Assembly: GCA_011947345.1 (NCBI GenBank)
Contig: JAAVTG010000598.1
Span: forward strand, 1 to 64,000
Direction: 5' to 3'
DNA from: Phytophthora quininea
Taxonomy: Eukaryota; Oomycota; Peronosporomycetes; Peronosporales; Peronosporaceae
DNA: 64,000 nt
The notes beneath the pieces were generated by a model. It did not search any database. It saw only the letters and a list, made by a program, of their open reading frames with translations, and was not told the origin of the DNA. The position numbers and the translations under genes were made by a program. Positions 55,402-64,000 of this stretch are shown here, in pieces (position 1 is the first letter of the stretch; each line of letters opens with the position of its first letter).

Positions 55402-55902
55402 TTTTTGCTGTCTTTCTTGCCTGCGCACTGCCTTTGGAGGCGGCGCACAGCGTTCTGCGTGTACTAGGCGTGGCGTGACGGGTCAACGTCGCTCTCGAGG
55501 TTGGTAGGGCTGCCACCACTGGCCACCACCGGCCACCACCGGCCACCACCGCCTGGCGCCGCGCGCGATTGCTGTTGGGTCTGGCTGGCCATGTCGCTCG
55601 ACGCCAGCGGTGAGCTGAGTGCTGGCCACCGACCGTGCGAGGGCGCCATGACGGCTGGGGCGACTGTGCCCGCAACGGAAGGTTCGCGGCGGCAGCGCAC
55701 GTGGCGTTCGAAGGTGGAGAGGAGAGGGAGTTGACGAGGCAGTAGCGTTTTGTTGTCAATGCGGAGATCCTTGAGGCGCATCTGGAGACCAGGATGGATG
55801 GTCGTAGTAGACGTTGCGCGCGTGGGGACGGCGTGCGAGCGCGTGTGGGAGGCTGTGCGGCGGTGCGAAATTTCGGAGCAGTAGGGTGTGTGGGACTTTG
55901 GC

Positions 55903-55906
55903 GCCT

Positions 55907-55964
<58 letters not shown>

Positions 55965-55975
55965 GGGTCGCGGCA
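55903..55975 (+). tRNA. tRNA-Phe (GAA), copy 29
   Basis: 574 bp after copy 28; three-T variant upstream. Confidence 0.97.
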
Positions 55976-56467
55976 TTTTTGCTGTCTTTCTTGCCTGCGC
56001 ACTGCCTTTGGAGGCGGCGCACAGCGTTCTGCGTGTACTAGGCGTGGCGTGACGGGTCAACGTCGCTCTCGAGGTTGGTAGGGCTGCCACCACTGGCCAC
56101 CACCGGCCACCACCGCCTGGCGCCGCGCGCGATTGCTGTTGGGTCTGGCTGGCCATGTCGCTCGACGCCAGCGGTGAGCTGAGTGCTGGCCACCGACCGT
56201 GCGAGGGCGCCATGACGGCTGGGGCGACTGTGCCCGCAACGGAAGGTTCGCGGCGGCAGCGCACGTGGCGTTCGAAGGTGGAGAGGAGAGGGAGTTGACG
56301 AGGCAGTAGCGTTTTGTTGTCAATGCGGAGATCCTTGAGGCGCATCTGGAGACCAGGATGGATGGTCGTAGTAGACGTTGCGCGCGTGGGGACGGCGTGC
56401 GAGCGCGTGTGGGAGGCTGTGCGGCGGTGCGAAATTTCGGAGCAGTAGGGTGTGTGGGACTTTTGGC

Positions 56468-56471
56468 GCCT

Positions 56472-56529
<58 letters not shown>

Positions 56530-56540
56530 GGGTCGCGGCA
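56468..56540 (+). tRNA. tRNA-Phe (GAA), copy 30
   Basis: 565 bp after copy 29; one spacer decamer missing. Confidence 0.97.
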
Positions 56541-57042
56541 TTTTTGCTGTCTTTCTTGCCTGCGCACTGCCTTTGGAGGCGGCGCACAGCGTTCTGCGTG
56601 TACTAGGCGTGGCGTGACGGGTCAACGTCGCTCTCGAGGTTGGTAGGGCTGCCACCACTGGCCACCACCGGCCACCACCGGCCACCACCGCCTGGCGCCG
56701 CGCGCGATTGCTGTTGGGTCTGGCTGGCCATGTCGCTCGACGCCAGCGGTGAGCTGAGTGCTGGCCACCGACCGTGCGAGGGCGCCATGACGGCTGGGGC
56801 GACTGTGCCCGCAACGGAAGGTTCGCGGCGGCAGCGCACGTGGCGTTCGAAGGTGGAGAGGAGAGGGAGTTGACGAGGCAGTAGCGTTTTGTTGTCAATG
56901 CGGAGATCCTTGAGGCGCATCTGGAGACCAGGATGGATGGTCGTAGTAGACGTTGCGCGCGTGGGGACGGCGTGCGAGCGCGTGTGGGAGGCTGTGCGGC
57001 GGTGCGAAATTTCGGAGCAGTAGGGTGTGTGGGACTTTTGGC

Positions 57043-57046
57043 GCCT

Positions 57047-57104
<58 letters not shown>

Positions 57105-57115
57105 GGGTCGCGGCA
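57043..57115 (+). tRNA. tRNA-Phe (GAA), copy 31
   Basis: 575 bp after copy 30; the downstream spacer switches to the CCTTCGGAGG variant. Confidence 0.97.
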
Positions 57116-57617
57116 TTTTTGCTGTCTTTCTTGCCTGCGCACTGCCTTCGGAGGCGGCGCACAGCGTTCTGCGTGTACTAGGCGTGGCGTGACGGGTCAA
57201 CGTCGCTCTCGAGGTTGGTAGGGCTGCCACCACTGGCCACCACCGGCCACCACCGGCCACCACCGCCTGGCGCCGCGCGCGATTGCTGTTGGGTCTGGCT
57301 GGCCATGTCGCTCGACGCCAGCGGTGAGCTGAGTGCTGGCCACCGACCGTGCGAGGGCGCCATGACGGCTGGGGCGACTGTGCCCGCAACGGAAGGTTCG
57401 CGGCGGCAGCGCACGTGGCGTTCGAAGGTGGAGAGGAGAGGGAGTTGACGAGGCAGTAGCGTTTTGTTGTCAATGCGGAGATCCTTGAGGCGCATCTGGA
57501 GACCAGGATGGATGGTCGTAGTAGACGTTGCGCGCGTGGGGACGGCGTGCGAGCGCGTGTGGGAGGCTGTGCGGCGGTGCGAAATTTCGGAGCAGTAGGG
57601 TGTGTGGGACTTTTGGC

Positions 57618-57621
57618 GCCT

Positions 57622-57679
<58 letters not shown>

Positions 57680-57690
57680 GGGTCGCGGCA
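57618..57690 (+). tRNA. tRNA-Phe (GAA), copy 32
   Basis: 575 bp after copy 31. Confidence 0.97.
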
Positions 57691-58191
57691 TTTTTGCTGT
57701 CTTTCTTGCCTGCGCACTGCCTTCGGAGGCGGCGCACAGCGTTCTGCGTGTACTAGGCGTGGCGTGACGGGTCAACGTCGCTCTCGAGGTTGGTAGGGCT
57801 GCCACCACTGGCCACCACCGGCCACCACCGGCCACCACCGCCTGGCGCCGCGCGCGATTGCTGTTGGGTCTGGCTGGCCATGTCGCTCGACGCCAGCGGT
57901 GAGCTGAGTGCTGGCCACCGACCGTGCGAGGGCGCCATGACGGCTGGGGCGACTGTGCCCGCAACGGAAGGTTCGCGGCGGCAGCGCACGTGGCGTTCGA
58001 AGGTGGAGAGGAGAGGGAGTTGACGAGGCAGTAGCGTTTTGTTGTCAATGCGGAGATCCTTGAGGCGCATCTGGAGACCAGGATGGATGGTCGTAGTAGA
58101 CGTTGCGCGCGTGGGGACGGCGTGCGAGCGCGTGTGGGAGGCTGTGCGGCGGTGCGAAATTTCGGAGCAGTAGGGTGTGTGGGACTTTGGC

Positions 58192-58195
58192 GCCT

Positions 58196-58253
<58 letters not shown>

Positions 58254-58264
58254 GGGTCGCGGCA
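58192..58264 (+). tRNA. tRNA-Phe (GAA), copy 33
   Basis: 574 bp after copy 32; three-T variant upstream. Confidence 0.97.
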
Positions 58265-58765
58265 TTTTTGCTGTCTTTCTTGCCTGCGCACTGCCTTCGG
58301 AGGCGGCGCACAGCGTTCTGCGTGTACTAGGCGTGGCGTGACGGGTCAACGTCGCTCTCGAGGTTGGTAGGGCTGCCACCACTGGCCACCACCGGCCACC
58401 ACCGGCCACCACCGCCTGGCGCCGCGCGCGATTGCTGTTGGGTCTGGCTGGCCATGTCGCTCGACGCCAGCGGTGAGCTGAGTGCTGGCCACCGACCGTG
58501 CGAGGGCGCCATGACGGCTGGGGCGACTGTGCCCGCAACGGAAGGTTCGCGGCGGCAGCGCACGTGGCGTTCGAAGGTGGAGAGGAGAGGGAGTTGACGA
58601 GGCAGTAGCGTTTTGTTGTCAATGCGGAGATCCTTGAGGCGCATCTGGAGACCAGGATGGATGGTCGTAGTAGACGTTGCGCGCGTGGGGACGGCGTGCG
58701 AGCGCGTGTGGGAGGCTGTGCGGCGGTGCGAAATTTCGGAGCAGTAGGGTGTGTGGGACTTTGGC

Positions 58766-58769
58766 GCCT

Positions 58770-58827
<58 letters not shown>

Positions 58828-58838
58828 GGGTCGCGGCA
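58766..58838 (+). tRNA. tRNA-Phe (GAA), copy 34
   Basis: 574 bp after copy 33; three-T variant upstream. Confidence 0.97.
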
Positions 58839-59340
58839 TTTTTGCTGTCTTTCTTGCCTGCGCACTGCCTTCGGAGGCGGCGCACAGCGTTCTGCGTGTA
58901 CTAGGCGTGGCGTGACGGGTCAACGTCGCTCTCGAGGTTGGTAGGGCTGCCACCACTGGCCACCACCGGCCACCACCGGCCACCACCGCCTGGCGCCGCG
59001 CGCGATTGCTGTTGGGTCTGGCTGGCCATGTCGCTCGACGCCAGCGGTGAGCTGAGTGCTGGCCACCGACCGTGCGAGGGCGCCATGACGGCTGGGGCGA
59101 CTGTGCCCGCAACGGAAGGTTCGCGGCGGCAGCGCACGTGGCGTTCGAAGGTGGAGAGGAGAGGGAGTTGACGAGGCAGTAGCGTTTTGTTGTCAATGCG
59201 GAGATCCTTGAGGCGCATCTGGAGACCAGGATGGATGGTCGTAGTAGACGTTGCGCGCGTGGGGACGGCGTGCGAGCGCGTGTGGGAGGCTGTGCGGCGG
59301 TGCGAAATTTCGGAGCAGTAGGGTGTGTGGGACTTTTGGC

Positions 59341-59344
59341 GCCT

Positions 59345-59402
<58 letters not shown>

Positions 59403-59413
59403 GGGTCGCGGCA
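59341..59413 (+). tRNA. tRNA-Phe (GAA), copy 35
   Basis: 575 bp after copy 34. Confidence 0.97.
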
Positions 59414-59915
59414 TTTTTGCTGTCTTTCTTGCCTGCGCACTGCCTTTGGAGGCGGCGCACAGCGTTCTGCGTGTACTAGGCGTGGCGTGACGGGTCAACG
59501 TCGCTCTCGAGGTTGGTAGGGCTGCCACCACTGGCCACCACCGGCCACCACCGGCCACCACCGCCTGGCGCCGCGCGCGATTGCTGTTGGGTCTGGCTGG
59601 CCATGTCGCTCGACGCCAGCGGTGAGCTGAGTGCTGGCCACCGACCGTGCGAGGGCGCCATGACGGCTGGGGCGACTGTGCCCGCAACGGAAGGTTCGCG
59701 GCGGCAGCGCACGTGGCGTTCGAAGGTGGAGAGGAGAGGGAGTTGACGAGGCAGTAGCGTTTTGTTGTCAATGCGGGGATCCTTGAGGCGCATCTGGAGA
59801 CCAGGATGGATGGTCGTAGTAGACGTTGCGCGCGTGGGGACGGCGTGCGAGCGCGTGTGGGAGGCTGTGCGGCGGTGCGAAATTTCGGAGCAGTAGGGTG
59901 TGTGGGACTTTTGGC

Positions 59916-59919
59916 GCCT

Positions 59920-59977
<58 letters not shown>

Positions 59978-59988
59978 GGGTCGCGGCA
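59916..59988 (+). tRNA. tRNA-Phe (GAA), copy 36
   Basis: 575 bp after copy 35; GGGGATCC variant upstream. Last copy; the array ends about 470 bp later. Confidence 0.97.
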
Positions 59989-60595
59989 TTTTTGCTGTCT
60001 TTCTTGCCTGCGCACTGCCTTCGGAGGCGGCGCACAGCGTTCTGCGTGTACTAGGCGTGGCGTGACGGGTCAACGTCGCTCTCGAGGTTGGTAGGGCTGC
60101 CACCACTGGCCACCACCGGCCACCACCGGCCACCACCGCCTGGCGCCGCGCGCGATTGCTGTTGGGTCTGGCTGGCCATGTCGCTCGACGCCAGCGGTGA
60201 GCTGAGTGCTGGCCACCGACCGTGCGAGGGCGCCATGACGGCTGGGGCGACTGTGCCCGCAACGGAAGGTTCGCGGCGGCAGCGCACGTGGCGTTCGAAG
60301 GTGGAGAGGAGAGGGAGTTGACGAGGCAGTAGCGTTTTGTTGTCAATGCGGAGATCCTTGAGGCGCATCTGGAGACCAGGATGGATGGTCGTAGTAGACG
60401 TTGCGCGCGTGGGGACGGCGTGCGAGCGCGTGTGGGAGGCTGTGCGGCGGTGCGAAATTTTGCAGAGTCGCTAACAAGAGGCCAGGTCAAGCTTCATATC
60501 CGCTCCGTTGTAGACTTCTAAGTATCACCGCTCTAGTCGCCACTATCTCCGAGGCCCAAGCATCTGCTGTCCCGCTCGCCTGTGCCACACCAACC

Positions 60596-61093
60596 ATGGA
60601 TCTCCTCGACAACTTACGGAACGCTGTCTTGCGTCAACGTGAAGAAGAAGTCACCAGCTTTTTCACGCATGTCGAGGATCTGCCGGAGTTTATCTCCACT
60701 ACCGGGCCCTCCGCCGGCGTTAACATCACTGTGAAGATGTATTGCTTGAGATCGGAGCGCCTGACGGCTGACAGCGGTACTCGAGTGACCCTCGTGAACA
60801 AGACTGTTCACGGCTTGCTCGACGAGATCCAGGAAGACCTGACGGAGCTGAACTCTGTCAACAGGAAGCCCTTTATCGCGCAGATCACTGTGTGGGATGC
60901 TAAGCACCGTTCGGGCTCTCCCAGAACAGCACGCTTGACGTTTCGTCCGGGTGCCGTGTACGAATTCAAGCAAGTGCACAGCGTCGGCTACTACTCGGAG
61001 GTGGCAAAGGGTAGTGTGCAATTGGATGACACTGTGGCCGATCGTGTTGCGGAGACGACGGCGCCAGTGTTGAAGCACAAGAGTGTGTTTTAG
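60596..61093 (+). CDS. Unrecognised 165-residue reading frame beside the tRNA array
   Basis: I do not recognise this protein. The frame is open from inside the last array unit, but the first ATG outside the repeat that starts coherent protein is 60596 (MDLLDNLRNAVLRQREEEV). It has a soluble, mixed composition with a predicted helical N-terminus (LRNAVLRQREEEVTSFF) and beta-like segments (VNITVKMYCLRSERL, FIAQITVWDAKHR, RTARLTFRPGAVYEF). It has no Cys pairs, membrane segment or signal peptide. It ends LKHKSVF with TAG at 61091. It lies about 135 bp beyond the array edge. It could be an oomycete orphan gene or a piece of a retroelement structural gene. Confidence 0.5.
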   Translation: MDLLDNLRNAVLRQREEEVTSFFTHVEDLPEFISTTGPSAGVNITVKMYCLRSERLTADSGTRVTLVNKTVHGLLDEIQEDLTELNSVNRKPFIAQITVWDAKHRSGSPRTARLTFRPGAVYEFKQVHSVGYYSEVAKGSVQLDDTVADRVAETTAPVLKHKSVF

Positions 61094-61619
61094 CCATCCG
61101 GACGTCACCCCAAGGCTCGCACAATTCTCCAAGGTGATGAAGGCGAAGAACAGTCGATCGATGGAGATTCAGCGACCATGGTGACCCGACTGCGACGAAG
61201 GCAAACAATGCTGCTGGATCTACCTCTGTTGCCCCGCGTAAACGCGGCGCGGCCGTCTCGCGTGGGTAATTGTTTGGCTGCGATTGGTGCCCACGCTTTA
61301 AGCGTGCTGCGTTTGCTGTGGCCAACGCAGTGGGACTTATCTGTTGGAAGCGCTGGAGCAGAAGCGATCTGTGACCATGGGGTGAAGAAGACGTGTTCAG
61401 GCGCAATTCATGACCAGTGAAGTATTGCTTGGTGTAGCGTTAGGAAGCAGAAGAACGATGCCCTCGCAGATGTACATGTATTCATAAGAAGCTCGCGCGA
61501 GCAGTAAGTAAAAAAACTTCCATTTCGAAAGAATACTTGTGCTGTGTGTGTATTCTAGTGTTGCATGCAAAGCCTATCGACACGATCAAATTCTTGCATA
61601 GATCGCATCTTCGTTTTAA
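61094..61619. other. No gene recognised
   Basis: Probably the 3' flank of the 165-residue frame followed by AT-richer DNA leading to the MITE. A short plus-strand frame at 61178-61420 has no supporting features. Confidence 0.35.
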
Positions 61620-62368
61620 CAAGGATTGCCTGACTCAACCAGACCGAAAAACGGCATTTTTCGGGGTAGCCTGAAAACTAAAATCTCCAGTTTTGTAAAT
61701 TAGCCCACAAATATTTTTATGCCATTAAATTGACGTTTTTCTAAGAGAAGTGGGGGTAGTGGCATGATCGGATCTGTTTTGGTTATTGAGTTGTCGAAGG
61801 TCAAACATGGCATTCCAAGCAAAATGGCTTCGACTTTTCTATAGGCAAAATAAAAATTTCGTTCGATTGGAATTATTTTCACATGGCGTCTTTGTTCTTG
61901 GGCTACCTATGCCATATCTAGTTGTCTAAGTAAAATAATAATAGTTCCTGAAGATATAACATGTCTAAAACGATAGCATAGTTGGTCATTTTGAGTTTTT
62001 CTTCAGGAAGCTGTTTTTAGCGGGGCATCTAGGGCGCTGCACGTGAATACACACCTTAACGCAAACGTTTAGGCTATATTGAAAGCGCTGTGATTGGATG
62101 TGTATAACTAGTTTTGGCTAAGGTGCCATCATTTTAACGAAGCACTTAGAGACATACCGACAATTTTTCAAAACTCTGAACTTGCCACCTCCTACATATC
62201 ATGTAGTATTAGTTGAATGGACGCTATTTCCGCGGTACAGCCTAGCCCACTATGTTTTTATACCATGGCATGATGTATTGACGCAGCTTAACGATGCCTC
62301 ATATCTTTTGGTAAAATTAGTTTTCCACCCACTACGAAAAATGGTCTGGTTGAGTCAGGCAATCCTTG
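61620..62368. mobile_element. 749-bp MITE with 26-bp perfect inverted ends
   Basis: Left end 61620-61645 (starts CAAGGATTGCCTGACTC) and right end 62343-62368 are perfect inverted repeats of 26 bp. Each end is flanked by TTAA (61616-61619 and 62369-62372), as for piggyBac-type insertion. A TA duplication of mariner type with two further base pairs in the repeat fits equally well. The interior is AT-rich and non-coding. Confidence 0.8.
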
Positions 62369-62661
62369 TTAAAAATGAATCCGAAGCGAGGCTTTGAAAA
62401 CAATCTAGATTGTGTTTGAGCACAGGACTGGATGCGATCCTACAGCTGAATGGGAGCGTGGTGGGCTATTGCGTACTTTACCGTCATGGTTAAACGCATT
62501 CAGTTCAGCATGGATCGGTTCGTGTTCGGAGGCGACGCGAATTCGCGGTTCAGACATGATAGGTGGAGTTATCGTCTGGAATGTTTTGATTGTGCTATGT
62601 GGTCTCCTGCTGCTGGCTGCTAAGACGTGTGCAGTTGGTGGAAGGCCGTAGTGTTTTGCAG

Positions 62662-63546
62662 GCACTTACTGAGTACCGAGCCGTCGACGAAAATGTGTTC
62701 CCAAGAAGACCCCAGCGGATAATTCAGGAAGTAAGAACTTGTAGAAAGTAGCTGACAGTGCACTCAGGGTTAATTTGCTGTTCGGATGACATTCCTCAAT
62801 GTCAATGCACTGCGGGGCCCACCTGGCTCGATACTTGCGGGATTGGATGTGAGAATCGATCGGTACGGTGTTCAAACTAATCTCTATCCGATTAAATGAA
62901 ACACCAACTACTAGGTATTTGAGTCGAATGCGTCAAAAGAAAATGCGCATCGGGAGGTCGATGTAGCAACCAGCAGATGCAAGACGGAGGAGACGTTCTG
63001 TTGTCCGTGAGGAGACTTCCAAACAAAGGAATCGGTTTGTTTTCCTGCCAGCATGTTATGCCTGGACAGTTCGAGTGTTAGTACACTGGTGAAGTCATTC
63101 CACACACAACGTACTGGCTTCATGAGGAGGTAACATCACCAACCAAAACGGAGAAGCTTGCACTAACTCTTATTGTACACTCTGATGTTTAGGCTCTCAT
63201 AGGCACGTCAAACTACTACGGATTGACCACATCTGAAGGCGAGGTAATTGATGCTCGTACGGTTGGAGGTCTGGCCAGATTTGCGAATCATAGCTGCCAG
63301 CCAAATTGCGTCCTGGAGCGGTGGGAGGTAATGGGCGAAACATGCTGCGGGTTATTTGCAGAGAAACCACTTAAGGGAGATGAAGAAATCACATTCACCT
63401 ACGGACGAGGGAACATGGCGTACACTGCAAGAGAATATTTGTACGATGTTGCCCTAATCAAGATATTTACGAGCTCACAGAGTGCTTTGCAGGGCCGAAA
63501 GCGATGCTATTGCAATGAACCGGGCTGTCGTGGTTTCTTGCCTTAG
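62662..63546 (+). pseudogene. SET-domain histone lysine methyltransferase (AWS-SET-postSET) with in-frame TAG
   Basis: Fragments in order: YRAVDENVFPRRPQRIIQE (62662-62730, ends at GTAAG); AWS-type cysteines CQCTAGPTWLDTCGIGCENRS (about 62790-62860) and CVKRKCASGGRCSNQ (62930-62975). The start of SET is RRLPNKGIGLFSC and YTGEVIPHTTYW (63000-63125). After an intron ending at TTTAG (63192) comes the catalytic core VIDARTVGGLARFANHSCQPNC with GDEEITFTYG. The post-SET zinc cluster CYCNEPGC ends the protein (stop 63544-63546). Such enzymes methylate histone H3 lysines. The TAG at 63079-63081 replaces the acidic residue normally before YTGEV. Exon joins before 62930 do not all fit in phase, so decay or base errors are likely. 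The upstream start was not found. Confidence 0.7.
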
Positions 63547-64000
63547 TAAGATGTTCCATGCAGCGTTAAACATTAATGCAAGGTTGGTCATTTCGTGCTC
63601 TCAATCATTTCCGCGAAAAGAAAAGCATGTACAATTCGAAGGTATTGCTATTGAGACTTTGGGGTACGTTGGGCAGAATGACAATGATTTTAGCAGCACG
63701 TACGCAGCGTCACTCGGCCAATTCAGTGGTATCCGATCCACCTCGGCGACTTTACCCTACGCATGCCAGTTAAAACGTCCACTTCATCAACTACAATGGT
63801 ATCCGATCCATCTACCGTAAATTACAGCAATTAATGCACATCCGGTTCAGTAGTAGCTGTTTTTCTCGCGGACGTGAACTACAGTGTCTACTGTCGTAGC
63901 TAAATTTTCACAGGTGACTCTGCACAACTAGATCCTGTCGTTCCGTATTCGTTCTCAACTGCTTTAGGCAAAGTGAAAAACGATGTGCAACACAAAGGAC
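63547..64000. other. 3' flank of the SET gene; nothing recognised
   Basis: The stretch GGTATCCGATCCA occurs twice (about 63729 and 63796). No reading frame here has family features. Confidence 0.35.

Larger units (their letters stand above)
41943..60460 (+). repeat. tRNA-Phe tandem array, right part (tRNA copies 5-36)
   Basis: Continuation of the array after the copia element. It ends at 60460 within GAAATTT, about 30 bp before the next tRNA would begin. Units are mostly 574 or 575 bp. The units between copies 13-14 and 29-30 are 565 bp because they lack one GGCCACCACC decamer. Confidence 0.97.

Noticed and set aside
34582..60460. Repeated open frames of 77-377 residues on both strands of the array
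   Set aside because: They recur with the 574/575-bp period, run through the tRNA genes and follow the GC-rich spacer. Their length varies with single-base unit differences, so they are shadows of the repeat.
34582..60460. CRISPR-like or phage/plasmid-like repeat array
   Set aside because: Units are 574/575 bp with conserved spacers and a complete eukaryotic-type tRNA gene; there are no short repeats with variable spacers and no cas genes.

Overview
The window looks like oomycete nuclear DNA, most likely from a Phytophthora-like plant pathogen. The evidence is short GT-AG introns of 58-71 bp, a secreted S33-type hydrolase, an expanded coiled-coil family, an MHYT membrane protein with five exons, a Crinkler-type P-loop NTPase family, and a dense mix of Ty3/gypsy, Ty1/copia and Helitron sequences. 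There is no bacterial operon structure. The identification rests on protein-family recognition and gene architecture; no database search was possible.

Layout. 1-8.8 kb is a small gene island: the 5' part of a secreted serine hydrolase (minus), three paralogous coiled-coil proteins (one minus, two plus), a trihelix/Myb-like DNA-binding protein, and an MHYT-domain membrane protein (minus). 8.9-23.9 kb holds two tail-to-tail copies of a P-loop NTPase gene. Between them lie a complete 5.7-kb chromodomain Ty3/gypsy element (11,698-17,439; LTRs of 265/264 bp, target duplication ATGCT) and a 5'-truncated Helitron with a PIF1-type helicase and a recognisable 3' terminus. 24.2-29.9 kb is a 5.7-kb element bounded by 353-bp nearly perfect inverted repeats; it holds a decayed Helitron-type HUH replication protein and a divergent histone-H4-like reading frame. 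30.9-34.58 kb is a second, degraded gypsy pol, split by a 753-bp MITE with piggyBac-like ends and cut off on its right side by the tRNA array.

34.58-60.46 kb is the most striking part: a tandem array of a 574/575-bp unit, each with one apparently identical tRNA-Phe(GAA) gene, 36 copies on the plus strand. A 4,971-bp Ty1/copia element (36,972-41,942; two 494-bp LTRs, target duplication AGAGG) is inserted in one unit, about 180 bp upstream of a tRNA gene. Its LTR itself carries a tRNA-like segment with A box, B box and T-run. 60.5-64 kb holds an unrecognised 165-residue reading frame, a 749-bp TTAA-flanked MITE, and a broken SET-domain histone methyltransferase.

Many reading frames are interrupted by one-base length changes, nearly all in homopolymers, even where the protein is otherwise well conserved. 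Assembly error is therefore a serious alternative to pseudogene decay for several genes. In-frame nonsense codons in the two NTPase copies, the HUH gene and the SET gene are not explained that way.
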